DNA from: Gammaproteobacteria bacterium
GTDB taxonomy: Bacteria; Pseudomonadota; Gammaproteobacteria; DRJJ01
DNA length: 19,138 nt
Direction: 5' to 3'
Assembly (NCBI GenBank): GCA_011052255.1
Contig: DRJJ01000117.1
Coordinates: 1-19,138, forward strand
Part shown: positions 7,653 through 14,297 of the stretch, piece after piece
Position numbering within the stretch: the first letter of the stretch is position 1
Layout of the letters: every line of letters starts with the position of its first letter
Notes under the pieces: generated by a model
What the model saw: the letters and a program-made list of their open reading frames with translations, nothing else
What the model was told of the DNA's origin: nothing
Database searches by the model: none
Program-made: the position numbers and the translations under genes

Positions 7653-7697
7653 CGGTACAGTCGTCATTGCGAGCGCAGTAATGACCCGTGACGTTTT
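7649..7697 (+). repeat. REP-like fragment with overlapping stem-loops, possible terminator
   Basis: Three nested or overlapping inverted repeats share arms: ATGACG/CGTCAT (7649-7654, 7662-7667), GTCATT/AATGAC (7663-7668, 7680-7685), and an outer CGTCA/TGACG (7662-7666, 7689-7693) followed by TTTTCTTT. The central CGTCATTGCGAGCGCAG resembles the start of a dispersed repeat common in bacterial genomes (CGTCATTGCGAGCG...). With the T-rich tail it may terminate the DUF4126 transcript. It occupies almost all of the 47-base gap between the convergent DUF4126 and slyD genes. Confidence 0.5.
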
Positions 7698-7699
7698 CT

Positions 7700-8182
7700 T
7701 TAGTGGTGGTGACCATCCGGCCCATGTGCATGGCCATGTTCCATTTCTTCATCAGATGCATCACGCACATCGATAATCGATACCGCAAACGAAAGCTGAA
7801 CACCTGCCAGTGGATGGTTGCCATCAATGGTGATCTGGTCATCATTGATTTCCATCACGGTGATGGTGACGACTTCTTCATCAGGCCCCTGAGCATGAAA
7901 CTGCTGGCCAACCGTGATCTGGTCAGCTGATTCAAACATGTCTTTTGAAACAACCTGCAGCATGGATTCATCGCGTTCACCATAGCCATCGGCCGGTGCC
8001 ACGGTAACGTCCAGTTCGATACCGGCTGTTTTGCCGGCCAGCGCATTTTCCAGACCGGGGATGATATTGCGAGCGCCGTGCAGGTATACGAACTCAGCGT
8101 TTTCAGATTGGTCGATAATCTTGCCCGCATCGTCTTTCAAGGTATAGTCTAGCGTGACCACCTTGTTGTCAGTGATTTCCAT
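7700..8182 (-). CDS. slyD: FKBP-type peptidyl-prolyl isomerase SlyD
   Basis: A 160-residue cytosolic protein that aligns by eye along its length with E. coli SlyD: VTLDYTLKDDAGKIIDQS, YLHGARNIIPGLENALAGK, then the insert-in-flap chaperone domain (about 70-125) and VDGNHPLAG-like IDGNHPLAG, then the returning FKBP strand. The family speeds cis-trans isomerisation of prolyl bonds and acts as a folding helper. The tail EEMEHGHAHGPDGHHH is His-rich, as in SlyD proteins that bind nickel and aid hydrogenase maturation, though shorter and without cysteines. No hydrogenase gene is in the window. ATG 8182 is preceded by AAGGA at good spacing. It follows the alpha/beta hydrolase gene on the same strand across a 63-base gap. 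Confidence 0.95.
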   Translation of the reverse strand: MEITDNKVVTLDYTLKDDAGKIIDQSENAEFVYLHGARNIIPGLENALAGKTAGIELDVTVAPADGYGERDESMLQVVSKDMFESADQITVGQQFHAQGPDEEVVTITVMEINDDQITIDGNHPLAGVQLSFAVSIIDVRDASDEEMEHGHAHGPDGHHH

Positions 8183-8236
8183 TGAGGTTTCCTTATTTGT
8201 TTGATTAAACAGGTAATTAAAACAGCATAATGAAAA

Positions 8237-8259
8237 ATATGCGCGCTAGTCTAGCATAT
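8237..8259 (-). terminator. Weak stem-loop at the end of the hydrolase gene
   Basis: On the minus strand ATATGC, an 11-base loop and GCATAT are followed by four Ts. The hydrolase stop codon lies in the loop. The stem is only 6 bp and AT-rich, so termination would be inefficient and read-through into slyD is possible. Confidence 0.3.
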
Positions 8260-9193
8260 TGTCTGCATTGGAACACCCGTTAATAAACCGGCCAACCAGC
8301 GTGATGACTGCAGGAGAACGCAGTATGCGGCGGTGTCCCAGGCCGGTGGTGAGTACATAACCGTCACTGTGTATTGCGCTGGCGATGGCCTGGCTATGTT
8401 CGGCCGGTACATCCAGGTCATCGCTATCGTGGACAATCAGGGCCCTGATCGGGTGACCCGTACGGTTGCCAAGCTGGCCGGCCATACGGGTGGTAGCGAG
8501 CCGGTGCGCCCAGTCGGCACCGAAATCGTTTACCAGCTGGGCCTGAAAGCGTCTGATAACCGGTGCAGGGATGTGCAGGGCAGTGGTGTATTTTTCTACC
8601 AGGAAAGGTAAATCTCCCGGCCCGGAAATCCCGATAAAACAACCCAGCCTCAGGCCTTCATAAATGGCCGAGTACAGGCTGGCAGGCACCCCAAGTGAGT
8701 GAGCGATTACAGCCTGAAACGGTCCATATTCTTTATCAAGCCGGGCGATAAGACGGGCAATCTGCACGGCATTGGTGGTTTTGCCGGTTGATGCACCGTG
8801 CCCGGGTGCATCAAATGCCAACACAGAATAGCCCTGTTTCAGTAGTACACTGACGAAACCCGCCAGTTGTGAACCGCGTCCATCCCAGCCATGGGCAAGC
8901 AAAATGGTTTTGCCTTCACCCCAGTGGTACAGCGCAATGTCCTGTTGCTCGAAGCTTATTCGGGATTGCCGGGCAGTTTGTAGCCATTTCTGTTCTCGGG
9001 CCGGCATGGGGTGGCGATGTGTCTGAAACCATAAATAATGCATCAGGCGAGCCATCAGGCCGGGTATAACCGGCCCGATGAAACGAAATACAAAACGCAG
9101 AAATTTTATCTGAAAAGGTGTGCGTCGGTGCTGTTGGCGACGTTCGAGCTGTCTCTTACGTTGTGTTTCAGATTGATCGTGTGCTGGGGACAT
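8246..9193 (-). CDS. Alpha/beta hydrolase
   Basis: A 315-residue protein with an alpha/beta hydrolase fold from about residue 80. The oxyanion segment is LLAHGWDGRGSQ (HGW 101-103), the nucleophile elbow is IAHSLGVP (Ser166, A-H-S-L-G instead of G-x-S-x-G), the acid is Asp259 in IVHDSDDLDVP, and the base is His287 in TGLGHRR. The SVLAFDAPGHGAS strand-turn is typical. The substrate cannot be read from the sequence. The N-terminal ~75 residues are strongly basic with a hydrophobic stretch (FVFRFIGPVIPGLMARLMHYLW), suggesting association with the inner face of the membrane. ATG 9193 follows an AAGGG about 6 bases upstream. SlyD lies downstream in the same direction. Confidence 0.9.
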   Translation of the reverse strand: MSPAHDQSETQRKRQLERRQQHRRTPFQIKFLRFVFRFIGPVIPGLMARLMHYLWFQTHRHPMPAREQKWLQTARQSRISFEQQDIALYHWGEGKTILLAHGWDGRGSQLAGFVSVLLKQGYSVLAFDAPGHGASTGKTTNAVQIARLIARLDKEYGPFQAVIAHSLGVPASLYSAIYEGLRLGCFIGISGPGDLPFLVEKYTTALHIPAPVIRRFQAQLVNDFGADWAHRLATTRMAGQLGNRTGHPIRALIVHDSDDLDVPAEHSQAIASAIHSDGYVLTTGLGHRRILRSPAVITLVGRFINGCSNADNMLD

Positions 9194-9296
9194 GGAGCCC
9201 TTTTATTTTTTAAGTGTCCTGTTCTACATAAGACAGTGACAGGCATAATCGGTTCTATGCATGATAAACTGAATTCGGGCTGATGGAGTAGTATTT

Positions 9297-9533
9297 ATGC
9301 GCGGTATTTATATTGATCCGGAAAGCAAGGTGGTGGGCGAGCATTGTGCGGTGGTGTATGTGCCGCGCAAGGGCCGCAATCGCTTCCCGGAAAACTGTGT
9401 CGACATTATGTCGGATGAGCATGAGGCCTTGCATGCTTCCAGACCAGAAGAAAAATACTACGCCGCTCGTGTAATGGGTCCATCGCGTTCATCAGAGGGT
9501 TTACGTCTGTATTATCTGGTTGCATGGTTGTAG
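9297..9533 (+). CDS. Conserved-looking 78-residue hypothetical protein
   Basis: A short soluble protein, mixed charged and hydrophobic, with segments MRGIYIDPESKVVGEHCAVV, VPRKGRNRFPENCVDIM and a C-terminal LRLYYLVAWL. It has two cysteines but no metal-binding spacing. GGAG 8-9 bases before ATG 9297 is a good ribosome binding site. I do not recognise the family. It stands alone between the divergent alpha/beta hydrolase gene and the convergent methyltransferase-like gene, and no frame on the other strand competes with it. Codon use and the good ribosome binding site favour a real gene. Confidence 0.65.
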   Translation: MRGIYIDPESKVVGEHCAVVYVPRKGRNRFPENCVDIMSDEHEALHASRPEEKYYAARVMGPSRSSEGLRLYYLVAWL

Positions 9534-9573
9534 ATGGGTGTATTTTTTTCAAGGCTGAATACACAGCAGTGAG

Positions 9574-10185
9574 TTAGTTCTGAACTTCAAAGGCCAGTTC
9601 CTGTGTGCCGTTACGCATCAGTACGGTACGCAGGGTTTTGTAATGGGGCAGAAATTTCCCAAGTGTTGTCTGTGTAATCGATTTTGAATGGTTCTGCTCT
9701 GTGGTGCCAGGTACAAGTATCATTTGTTCCCTGCTGACGATTTCAAAGCCACCCGGTCTGGAGGGGCGGTTTGCTGTGGTATATAAAAAGCTATGGCAGC
9801 GGGTTGCACTGGTCAGGACGGGAAGTAATGGTGCCACCAGTAACGGGACATGATCCTTATCGAGATAATTTAACAGATCCCAGAATAATATTAAATCGTA
9901 ATGGTTGTTACTGTGCCGACTGATATCCTGTTTGATTAATTGCTGGCACTGTTTCAGGGTTTGTTTACCCAGCCCCTCGCCGGGGACATAATCATCGCAC
10001 AAACCCGTCACCAGGATATGACAGTGGTAATCAGAAAAAAAATCAATCGTTGACTGACGTACTGTGCCCAGATCCAGAATCCGTAATGCCCGATCAGTCG
10101 GACGTTGTGACACCAGATCAGCAAAGACCATGGTGTTCAGGCTGGTGGGTTCATGGTCGGTTCGGTTTTGGATCAGACCTGGCAT
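9574..10185 (-). CDS. SAM-dependent methyltransferase-like protein (degenerate)
   Basis: A 203-residue protein with the overall layout of a class I methyltransferase. ALRILDLGTVRQSTIDFFSD (about 33-52) is the position of motif I, and YDLILFWDLLNYLDKDHVPLL (about 97-117) matches the motif II/post-II strand and helix. The glycine-rich DxGxGxG signature is reduced to DLGTVRQ, with one glycine, so cofactor binding is uncertain. The C-terminus carries a REQMILVPG strand pair and a probable final domain strand (TQELAFEVQ). The start at ATG 10185 has no clear ribosome binding site; an inner ATG (M19) is possible. It lies downstream of the bactofilin gene on the same strand, separated by 141 bases that hold a strong stem-loop. 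Substrate unknown. Confidence 0.6.
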   Translation of the reverse strand: MPGLIQNRTDHEPTSLNTMVFADLVSQRPTDRALRILDLGTVRQSTIDFFSDYHCHILVTGLCDDYVPGEGLGKQTLKQCQQLIKQDISRHSNNHYDLILFWDLLNYLDKDHVPLLVAPLLPVLTSATRCHSFLYTTANRPSRPGGFEIVSREQMILVPGTTEQNHSKSITQTTLGKFLPHYKTLRTVLMRNGTQELAFEVQN

Positions 10186-10237
10186 GGGCTGTTGAGATTA
10201 AGCAGAGTCTGAGGTGGGGCGGTTTTGTGTGCGCGAA

Positions 10238-10273
10238 GTGTACTGATCCCGGACAGGGTCCGGGTCAGTACAC
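10238..10273. repeat. Strong stem-loop between bactofilin and methyltransferase genes
   Basis: The arm at 10238-10254 pairs with 10258-10273 over 16 bp with one bulged T (10247) and a 3-base loop (AGG). The stem is GC-rich near the loop (CCCGGAC/GTCCGGG). Neither strand has a T-run after it, so it is not a standard intrinsic terminator. Smaller dyads follow (TGCC/GGCA and GCAT/ATGC, about 10287-10315), with a GGCATCCATGCCG string of the kind seen in REP-like families. It may be a REP-type element or an mRNA-stabilising hairpin at the bactofilin 3' end. Confidence 0.65.
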
Positions 10274-10326
10274 AGGCAGGCATCCATGCCGGGATGGCAA
10301 GCATACTATGCAAGCTTCGATTCTGT

Positions 10327-10896
10327 TCAGGCACTTTTCAAGGTGGTGTCGCCAGCCTTTTTGTCTGACTTGTTGTTTGTGCCAATATGCTTGCTGTCAG
10401 CCGATGAGCCTGTTATCGGCCCCGTATTTTTCACAGGCTGGGTCGCTTCACTGCCTTGCATGTCGATGCTACCCTTGAAGCGTGAACCATCTTCCAGTAC
10501 GACGCGCGGGCTGATGATATTACCTTGAACATCACCTGATTCACGGATGATGACTTTTTCCTTACCGTTCAGGTCGCCTCGTAACTTGCCTTCAACGGTA
10601 ATGGTTTTCGCAAAAATATCTGCCTGTATCTGACCGTTACGGGCAATAATCAGATCATTGTTTTTTAGATTGATAGTACCCTCAACCTGGCCATCAATAA
10701 TAAGGCCTTCTTCACCGGTCAGCTCACCCTTAATGTGAATAGATGGGCCGATGGTTGCCAGTTGTCTCGATGAGGTTGTAGTAGAACTGGCTGGTTTCTG
10801 CCTGGATGTTGAGGCGGTTGTCTCACTTGCTGGTGCTGTGTCATCGCTACCAGACCACTTTGACACATTCTTTTTTACGCTATCGATATCAAACAC
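10327..10896 (-). CDS. Bactofilin (polymer-forming cytoskeletal protein)
   Basis: I place the start at GTG 10896, because the minus strand has GGAGG (plus 10905-10909) exactly 8 bases upstream; this gives 189 residues. A longer frame from TTG 10923 would put that ribosome binding site inside the gene. Residues about 46-140 form the right-handed beta-helix of bactofilins: GPSIHIKGELTGEEGLIIDG, then repeating hydrophobic/glycine units with GQVEG, NGQIQADI, GKLRGDL and GDVQGNI turns. The flanks are disordered and Ser/Thr/Lys-rich, as usual in the family. Bactofilins assemble into filaments without nucleotide and often position peptidoglycan enzymes; no M23 peptidase gene is adjacent here. Upstream lie a 7-bp hairpin (10925-10943) and the TGTAA dyad cluster. 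Confidence 0.92.
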   Translation of the reverse strand: MFDIDSVKKNVSKWSGSDDTAPASETTASTSRQKPASSTTTSSRQLATIGPSIHIKGELTGEEGLIIDGQVEGTINLKNNDLIIARNGQIQADIFAKTITVEGKLRGDLNGKEKVIIRESGDVQGNIISPRVVLEDGSRFKGSIDMQGSEATQPVKNTGPITGSSADSKHIGTNNKSDKKAGDTTLKSA

Positions 10897-11191
10897 TTTG
10901 CTAACCTCCGGTGTTGCATTCAAGATGCGCTATTTGAGCGCATGGCGTAAAAAAATGGTGAGAACCAGATCACAAATCTGTGTGGATCAATTAATATCAA
11001 CCATGGGCCGGGAAATTTTTCAGAAAGTTGTAACTTTCGTTACAATTTTATCTGTTTTTTAACTTTTGTAACGGCACTACCGTGTGAATAGAAGAAGATG
11101 TAATCGTAATAACATTACATACATTAATTGTTATAGTTGTAATTATTTCATTAACCACTTTTGGTGGTGGGTATTGGCTGGAAGAACGGAC
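10897..11191 (-). promoter_or_regulatory. Upstream region of bactofilin with TGTAA dyads
   Basis: This AT-rich stretch has no coding content that I trust. It contains TGTAA-type hexamers on the plus strand at 11030, 11067, 11099 and 11138 (37, 32 and 39 bases apart). Two of these form perfect dyads: TTGTAAC-N4-GTTACAA (11028-11045) and ATGTAAT-N9-ATTACAT (11098-11120). AAAGTT-GT-AACTTT (11024-11037) overlaps the first dyad. Nearer the gene is a 7-bp stem-loop ATGCGCT/AGCGCAT (10925-10943) and the ribosome binding site at 10905-10909. A regulated promoter for bactofilin is the simplest reading; I could not assign -35/-10 boxes with confidence. Confidence 0.5.
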
Positions 11192-11217
11192 AAAAAAATG
11201 CCCCTCGGAAGAGGGGC
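11192..11217 (-). terminator. Rho-independent terminator of the DUF4382-type lipoprotein gene
   Basis: On the minus strand a perfect 7-bp GC-rich stem (GCCCCTC/GAGGGGC, plus 11200-11217) with a 4-base loop is followed by A and seven Ts (plus A-run 11192-11198). It lies about 40 bases beyond the stop codon at 11258. Confidence 0.9.
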
Positions 11218-11257
11218 AAAGTGACATCCTGAGGTGGACCAGTGGCCCGGGAATTAA

Positions 11258-12802
11258 TCAGGGGGTCTGAGGAAGGGCTTGTGGCTGACTCCGGTTGATG
11301 ATGGTTTGTGCAACAAAGTCATTGGGAGCACTACCAAAGGCCGTTGGGAATCCACGTACCGATACGGCCAACAAATCAGTCAGGCCAGAGACATCCAGCG
11401 TACCGGTGGTGATTTCATAACTGGCAGGATTGGCATCGTTTGCACTGTCGATACCGGTGCCGGTGAAATCATACAGGCTGACATTGCGGCCATTGATCAG
11501 GCTGGCATTCATCACCAGCGGCAGGGTGCTGTCGGTGAGAAACGCGCTGCCGGAAACATGACCATTTACCGAACTGATAACCATACGGGCATAACCGTTA
11601 CTGGCATCCAGACTCAGGGCGTTACTGGCATCCATCACAGCGACACCAAAAACAGTCAGGCGCTGTCCGACCGATATCTCGGAAATAGTATGATCAGCAC
11701 TGTCCAGTTGCTTACTAACGATAGTGCTGTCAGCAAGAGTTACCCTAACGGTATCGTTAAAACTGACGGTGCCATCTGCACGAATAAGCGTGGCACCACG
11801 CATGCTTAACGTATTGCCTGTGCGTGCAATGACACTACCGTGTACAACGTCCATATTGCCACCTGATACACTACTACCGGCATAGACTATATTAGCTTTA
11901 AAGTGTGCCAGATTGATATGCACCTTACCCTGGGCAATAACAGCAGACCTTGCGGGCAATAGTGCCATGGCATCAATACCGGCAGAGCCCTGGTATTTCA
12001 CACCATCCACTTCAAACAGGGTCTGGGCATCTGTTTTAACCGTCAGGACACCAAAAGATCTTGCGTTCGGGTTACTCATACGATGACGGAACGGACGGAT
12101 GTAAAGCTGAAATTTATCACTTTCGGCAATAACCTGTTTTAACGGACCGCGTACACGGTGTGTTTTCTGATTGGTCGCATCCACTGCGGCCAGCAGGAAA
12201 GGCTGAACACTTATCGTGGGTACATCCTGTGCATCAAAGGTAACGGTGTTGGATGCCTTGAGGTCAAAATCCATCGTGAGGTGGGCCGGTATGCCGGGGG
12301 CAATACGTAACTGATTCTGGCCATCCAGCTGTACGGTCATTTCTATCTGACTAACAGGATTGCCGTTACCATCAACAATGTTGCTTACCTGGATGGCGTT
12401 ACCGTTAGCATCCTCTACCCAGATATCAGCATTGCTGTAATCCAGCGTTATGCTGCCCTGCACATAGATACCTTTGGGTATGGTTGCAATGGTCAGGAAC
12501 TCGGTCATATCGGTGTATTGCGCAAAGTCTACACGTGTACTGATCGGTAGCGTTTCGACCACTGTGCCATTTGCCGTGGTGAGCGAGAGTGACATCACAT
12601 CGACAGTATAGGATGCAAAATCACCCCTGGCGTCAGTCAAAGCAACAAACACATCGCCGCTATCTCCGGTTGTCGCGGTGGTGCCACCTCCGCCGCCACA
12701 AGCACTCAGGCCGATACTGCTTGCCAGTAGAAAGGCGAACAATGCGCCGGTTTTAGTTATGCGACCGAGACCCAATGCCCGGATGGCTGCCAGAATATTC
12801 AT
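11258..12802 (-). CDS. DUF4382-type lipoprotein with beta-rich C-terminal region
   Basis: A 514-residue lipoprotein: basic N-terminus, hydrophobic run and lipobox GLSAC (Cys35), then a GGGGG linker. Residues about 48-205 fit the DUF4382 pattern (DVFVALTDARGDFASYTVDV, then TIPKGIYVQGSITLDYSNA and a final VQPFLLAAVD). The rest (about 213-505) is built of short beta-rich units of the kind found in DUF5666/OB-like repeats, such as GSVIARTGNTLSMRGATLIR and AVIAQGKVHI. It should sit in the outer membrane facing the periplasm or surface. No enzymatic motif is visible; binding or structural function is likely but unproven. ATG 12802 is preceded by AGGGG at good spacing. Transcribed alone, with its own terminator. 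Confidence 0.85.
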   Translation of the reverse strand: MNILAAIRALGLGRITKTGALFAFLLASSIGLSACGGGGGTTATTGDSGDVFVALTDARGDFASYTVDVMSLSLTTANGTVVETLPISTRVDFAQYTDMTEFLTIATIPKGIYVQGSITLDYSNADIWVEDANGNAIQVSNIVDGNGNPVSQIEMTVQLDGQNQLRIAPGIPAHLTMDFDLKASNTVTFDAQDVPTISVQPFLLAAVDATNQKTHRVRGPLKQVIAESDKFQLYIRPFRHRMSNPNARSFGVLTVKTDAQTLFEVDGVKYQGSAGIDAMALLPARSAVIAQGKVHINLAHFKANIVYAGSSVSGGNMDVVHGSVIARTGNTLSMRGATLIRADGTVSFNDTVRVTLADSTIVSKQLDSADHTISEISVGQRLTVFGVAVMDASNALSLDASNGYARMVISSVNGHVSGSAFLTDSTLPLVMNASLINGRNVSLYDFTGTGIDSANDANPASYEITTGTLDVSGLTDLLAVSVRGFPTAFGSAPNDFVAQTIINRSQPQALPQTP

Positions 12803-12856
12803 AATTATCCCCTTAAAAGCGTTATAAGTTTAAACGGCCTGTTCATGTGCTAATGA

Positions 12857-12974
12857 GTGCGCTGTATGGCCGACTTGTTGTTTACAGACCGTCGGCAGCA
12901 GGGATGCTGCCGTCGAGCGTACAGGGATGTATTTATAGCGCGTCTGTAAACAACAAGTCGGCCATGCAGTGCAC
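12857..12974. repeat. Palindromic REP/MITE-like element
   Basis: A 24-bp perfect inverted repeat (12866-12889 with 12942-12965) is extended outward by 9 further pairs, two of them G-T wobbles, to arms of 33 bases (12857-12889 and 12942-12974). The 52-base centre has its own 7-bp stem CGGCAGC/GCTGCCG (12893-12912) and two AGGGATG strings. It contains no gene. It lies between rluE and the DUF4382-type lipoprotein gene, both on the minus strand, so it would be the 3' end of one transcript and the leader of the other. I saw no clear target-site duplication. Confidence 0.85.
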
Positions 12975-13008
12975 GGCTTAACGTGGCAGACCCTGTAATG
13001 TAAAACGC

Positions 13009-13566
13009 TTAGTTCGGGAATTGGTTGACACTGATTTCCTGCCATTCTCCAGGTTGCAGGGTATCGAGGGTGATTTGACCGATCGCAGAACGGATCAGCC
13101 GCAGGGTAGGGAAGCCGATAGCCGCTGTCATGCGGCGTATCTGGCGGTTACGTCCTTCACGGATGCTTATTTCCAGCCAGGTGGTGGGTATGTGACGGCG
13201 TTCTCGTATGGGAGGGTCACGCGGCCAGAGTGACTTCGGTTCGCTGATGATTGTTGCATGGGCAGGCAAGGTCATGCCGTCTTTCAGGTGAACGCCTTTT
13301 ATGAGGGGCTCCAGGTCATCTCCTGTACAGGCTCCCTCGACCTGAACCCGGTAGGTTTTCCAGAGCTTTTTTGAAGGGTGGCTAATACGATGCTGTAACG
13401 CGCCATCGTCAGTCAGTAACAGCAGACCCTCACTGTCACGATCGAGCCGGCCTGCCGGGTATATGTTCTTGATGTCGACGTAGTCGGCCAGTGTCGGGCG
13501 TCCTTCATTATCACGAAACTGACAGAGTACGTTAAAGGGTTTGTTCAGGGCGATCAGGCGGCTCAT
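13009..13566 (-). CDS. rluE: 23S rRNA pseudouridine synthase RluE
   Basis: A 185-residue enzyme of the RsuA/RluB/E/F family without the N-terminal S4 domain. It begins with LIALNKPFNVLCQF and carries YPAGRLDRDSEGLLLLTDDG, where Asp42 is the catalytic residue, then HPSKKLWKTYRVQVEG, EGRNRQIRRMTAAIGFPTLRLIRSAIG and the closing LQPGEW. Short length and absence of S4 point to RluE, which makes pseudouridine 2457 in E. coli 23S rRNA. ATG 13566 overlaps the O-methyltransferase stop by 4 bases (ATGA), so translation is probably coupled. It is the last gene of the lemA run; the palindromic element follows. RluB or RluF are alternatives but are longer. Confidence 0.9.
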   Translation of the reverse strand: MSRLIALNKPFNVLCQFRDNEGRPTLADYVDIKNIYPAGRLDRDSEGLLLLTDDGALQHRISHPSKKLWKTYRVQVEGACTGDDLEPLIKGVHLKDGMTLPAHATIISEPKSLWPRDPPIRERRHIPTTWLEISIREGRNRQIRRMTAAIGFPTLRLIRSAIGQITLDTLQPGEWQEISVNQFPN

Positions 13567-14297
13567 GCAGCATGTGCGCGCTTGTGTATAAGCGTAAGAC
13601 CATCAGCGATAGCCAGCATGCTGATGTCAACACGTTCATCATGCAGAAGGCTTTTATTAAAGCTACGGATGGCGCTGGTGTCCGGGTCTGTTATGGTGTT
13701 GTCGGCTACACTGCCACCCCAGAGCGTGTTATCAACAACAATCAGGCCGCCGGGTCTTACCAGTTTAAGGCAATACTCGTAATAATCGGCATAAGATGAT
13801 TTGTCGGCATCAATAAATGCAAAATCAAAGCGGTTGTGTTTGCCTGCATCCAGCAGTTGTTGCAAGGTTTGTGTGGCGGGTGCCAGATGCAGATCTATTT
13901 TGTGGGCAACGCCTGCCCGGTCCCAGTATTTTCTCGCAACTGCCGTCCAGTCCTCATCAATATCACATGCAACCAGTTTGCCATCTTCCGGCATGGCCAG
14001 TGCAACACACAATGAGCTGTAACCGGTATAGACACCCACTTCCAGGCAGTTGCGTGCAGACAATAGTTTGACCAGCAATTGCATAAACTGTCCCTGGTCC
14101 GGACTGATTTGCATCACTGACAGCGTGATGTTTTCTGTTTCTTCGCGAAGTTGTTTTAAAACTTCTGGCTCGCGCAAAGAGCTGGATAGCAGATAATCAT
14201 ATAGTGCTTCAGTAAGTTGTATGGTGTTTTTGGTCATGTTGGAAAAGTAGTTGCCAGGGCAGGGTAAGGGCTGTTGAATACTAAATGCCTTACTCAT
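13563..14297 (-). CDS. Class I O-methyltransferase (CCoAOMT-like)
   Basis: A 244-residue member of the Mg-dependent caffeoyl-CoA O-methyltransferase-like family. It has LEVGVYTGYSSLCVALAMP (motif I, about 96-114), LVACDIDEDW, DFAFIDADKSSYADYYEYC with the metal-binding Asp, and LVRPGGLIVVDNTLWGGSV. Bacterial members methylate varied phenolic or other hydroxyl substrates; this one's substrate is unknown. ATG 14297 lies 8 bases inside the upstream metalloprotease gene with GGTG before it. An inner ATG at 14237 (MTKNTIQLTE) matches where many relatives begin, but lacks a clear ribosome binding site. Tight overlaps on both sides place it firmly in the lemA-M48-OMT-rluE run. Confidence 0.9.
   Translation of the reverse strand: MSKAFSIQQPLPCPGNYFSNMTKNTIQLTEALYDYLLSSSLREPEVLKQLREETENITLSVMQISPDQGQFMQLLVKLLSARNCLEVGVYTGYSSLCVALAMPEDGKLVACDIDEDWTAVARKYWDRAGVAHKIDLHLAPATQTLQQLLDAGKHNRFDFAFIDADKSSYADYYEYCLKLVRPGGLIVVDNTLWGGSVADNTITDPDTSAIRSFNKSLLHDERVDISMLAIADGLTLIHKRAHAA

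Noticed and set aside
9538..9564. GTGTAT/ATACAC dyad after the 78-residue gene
   Set aside because: The T-run lies in the loop and not after the stem, and the stem is only 6 bp; it is not a terminator.
10751..11062. Plus-strand open frame of 103 codons across the bactofilin start
   Set aside because: It is antisense to a clear gene and its regulatory region, with no ribosome binding site or recognisable product.
11279..11809. Plus-strand open frame of 176 codons
   Set aside because: It is fully antisense to the DUF4382-type lipoprotein gene; its length follows from the codon bias of that gene.
12830..13045. Minus-strand open frame of 71 codons
   Set aside because: It is made almost entirely of the palindromic element, as the mirrored residues at both ends show.
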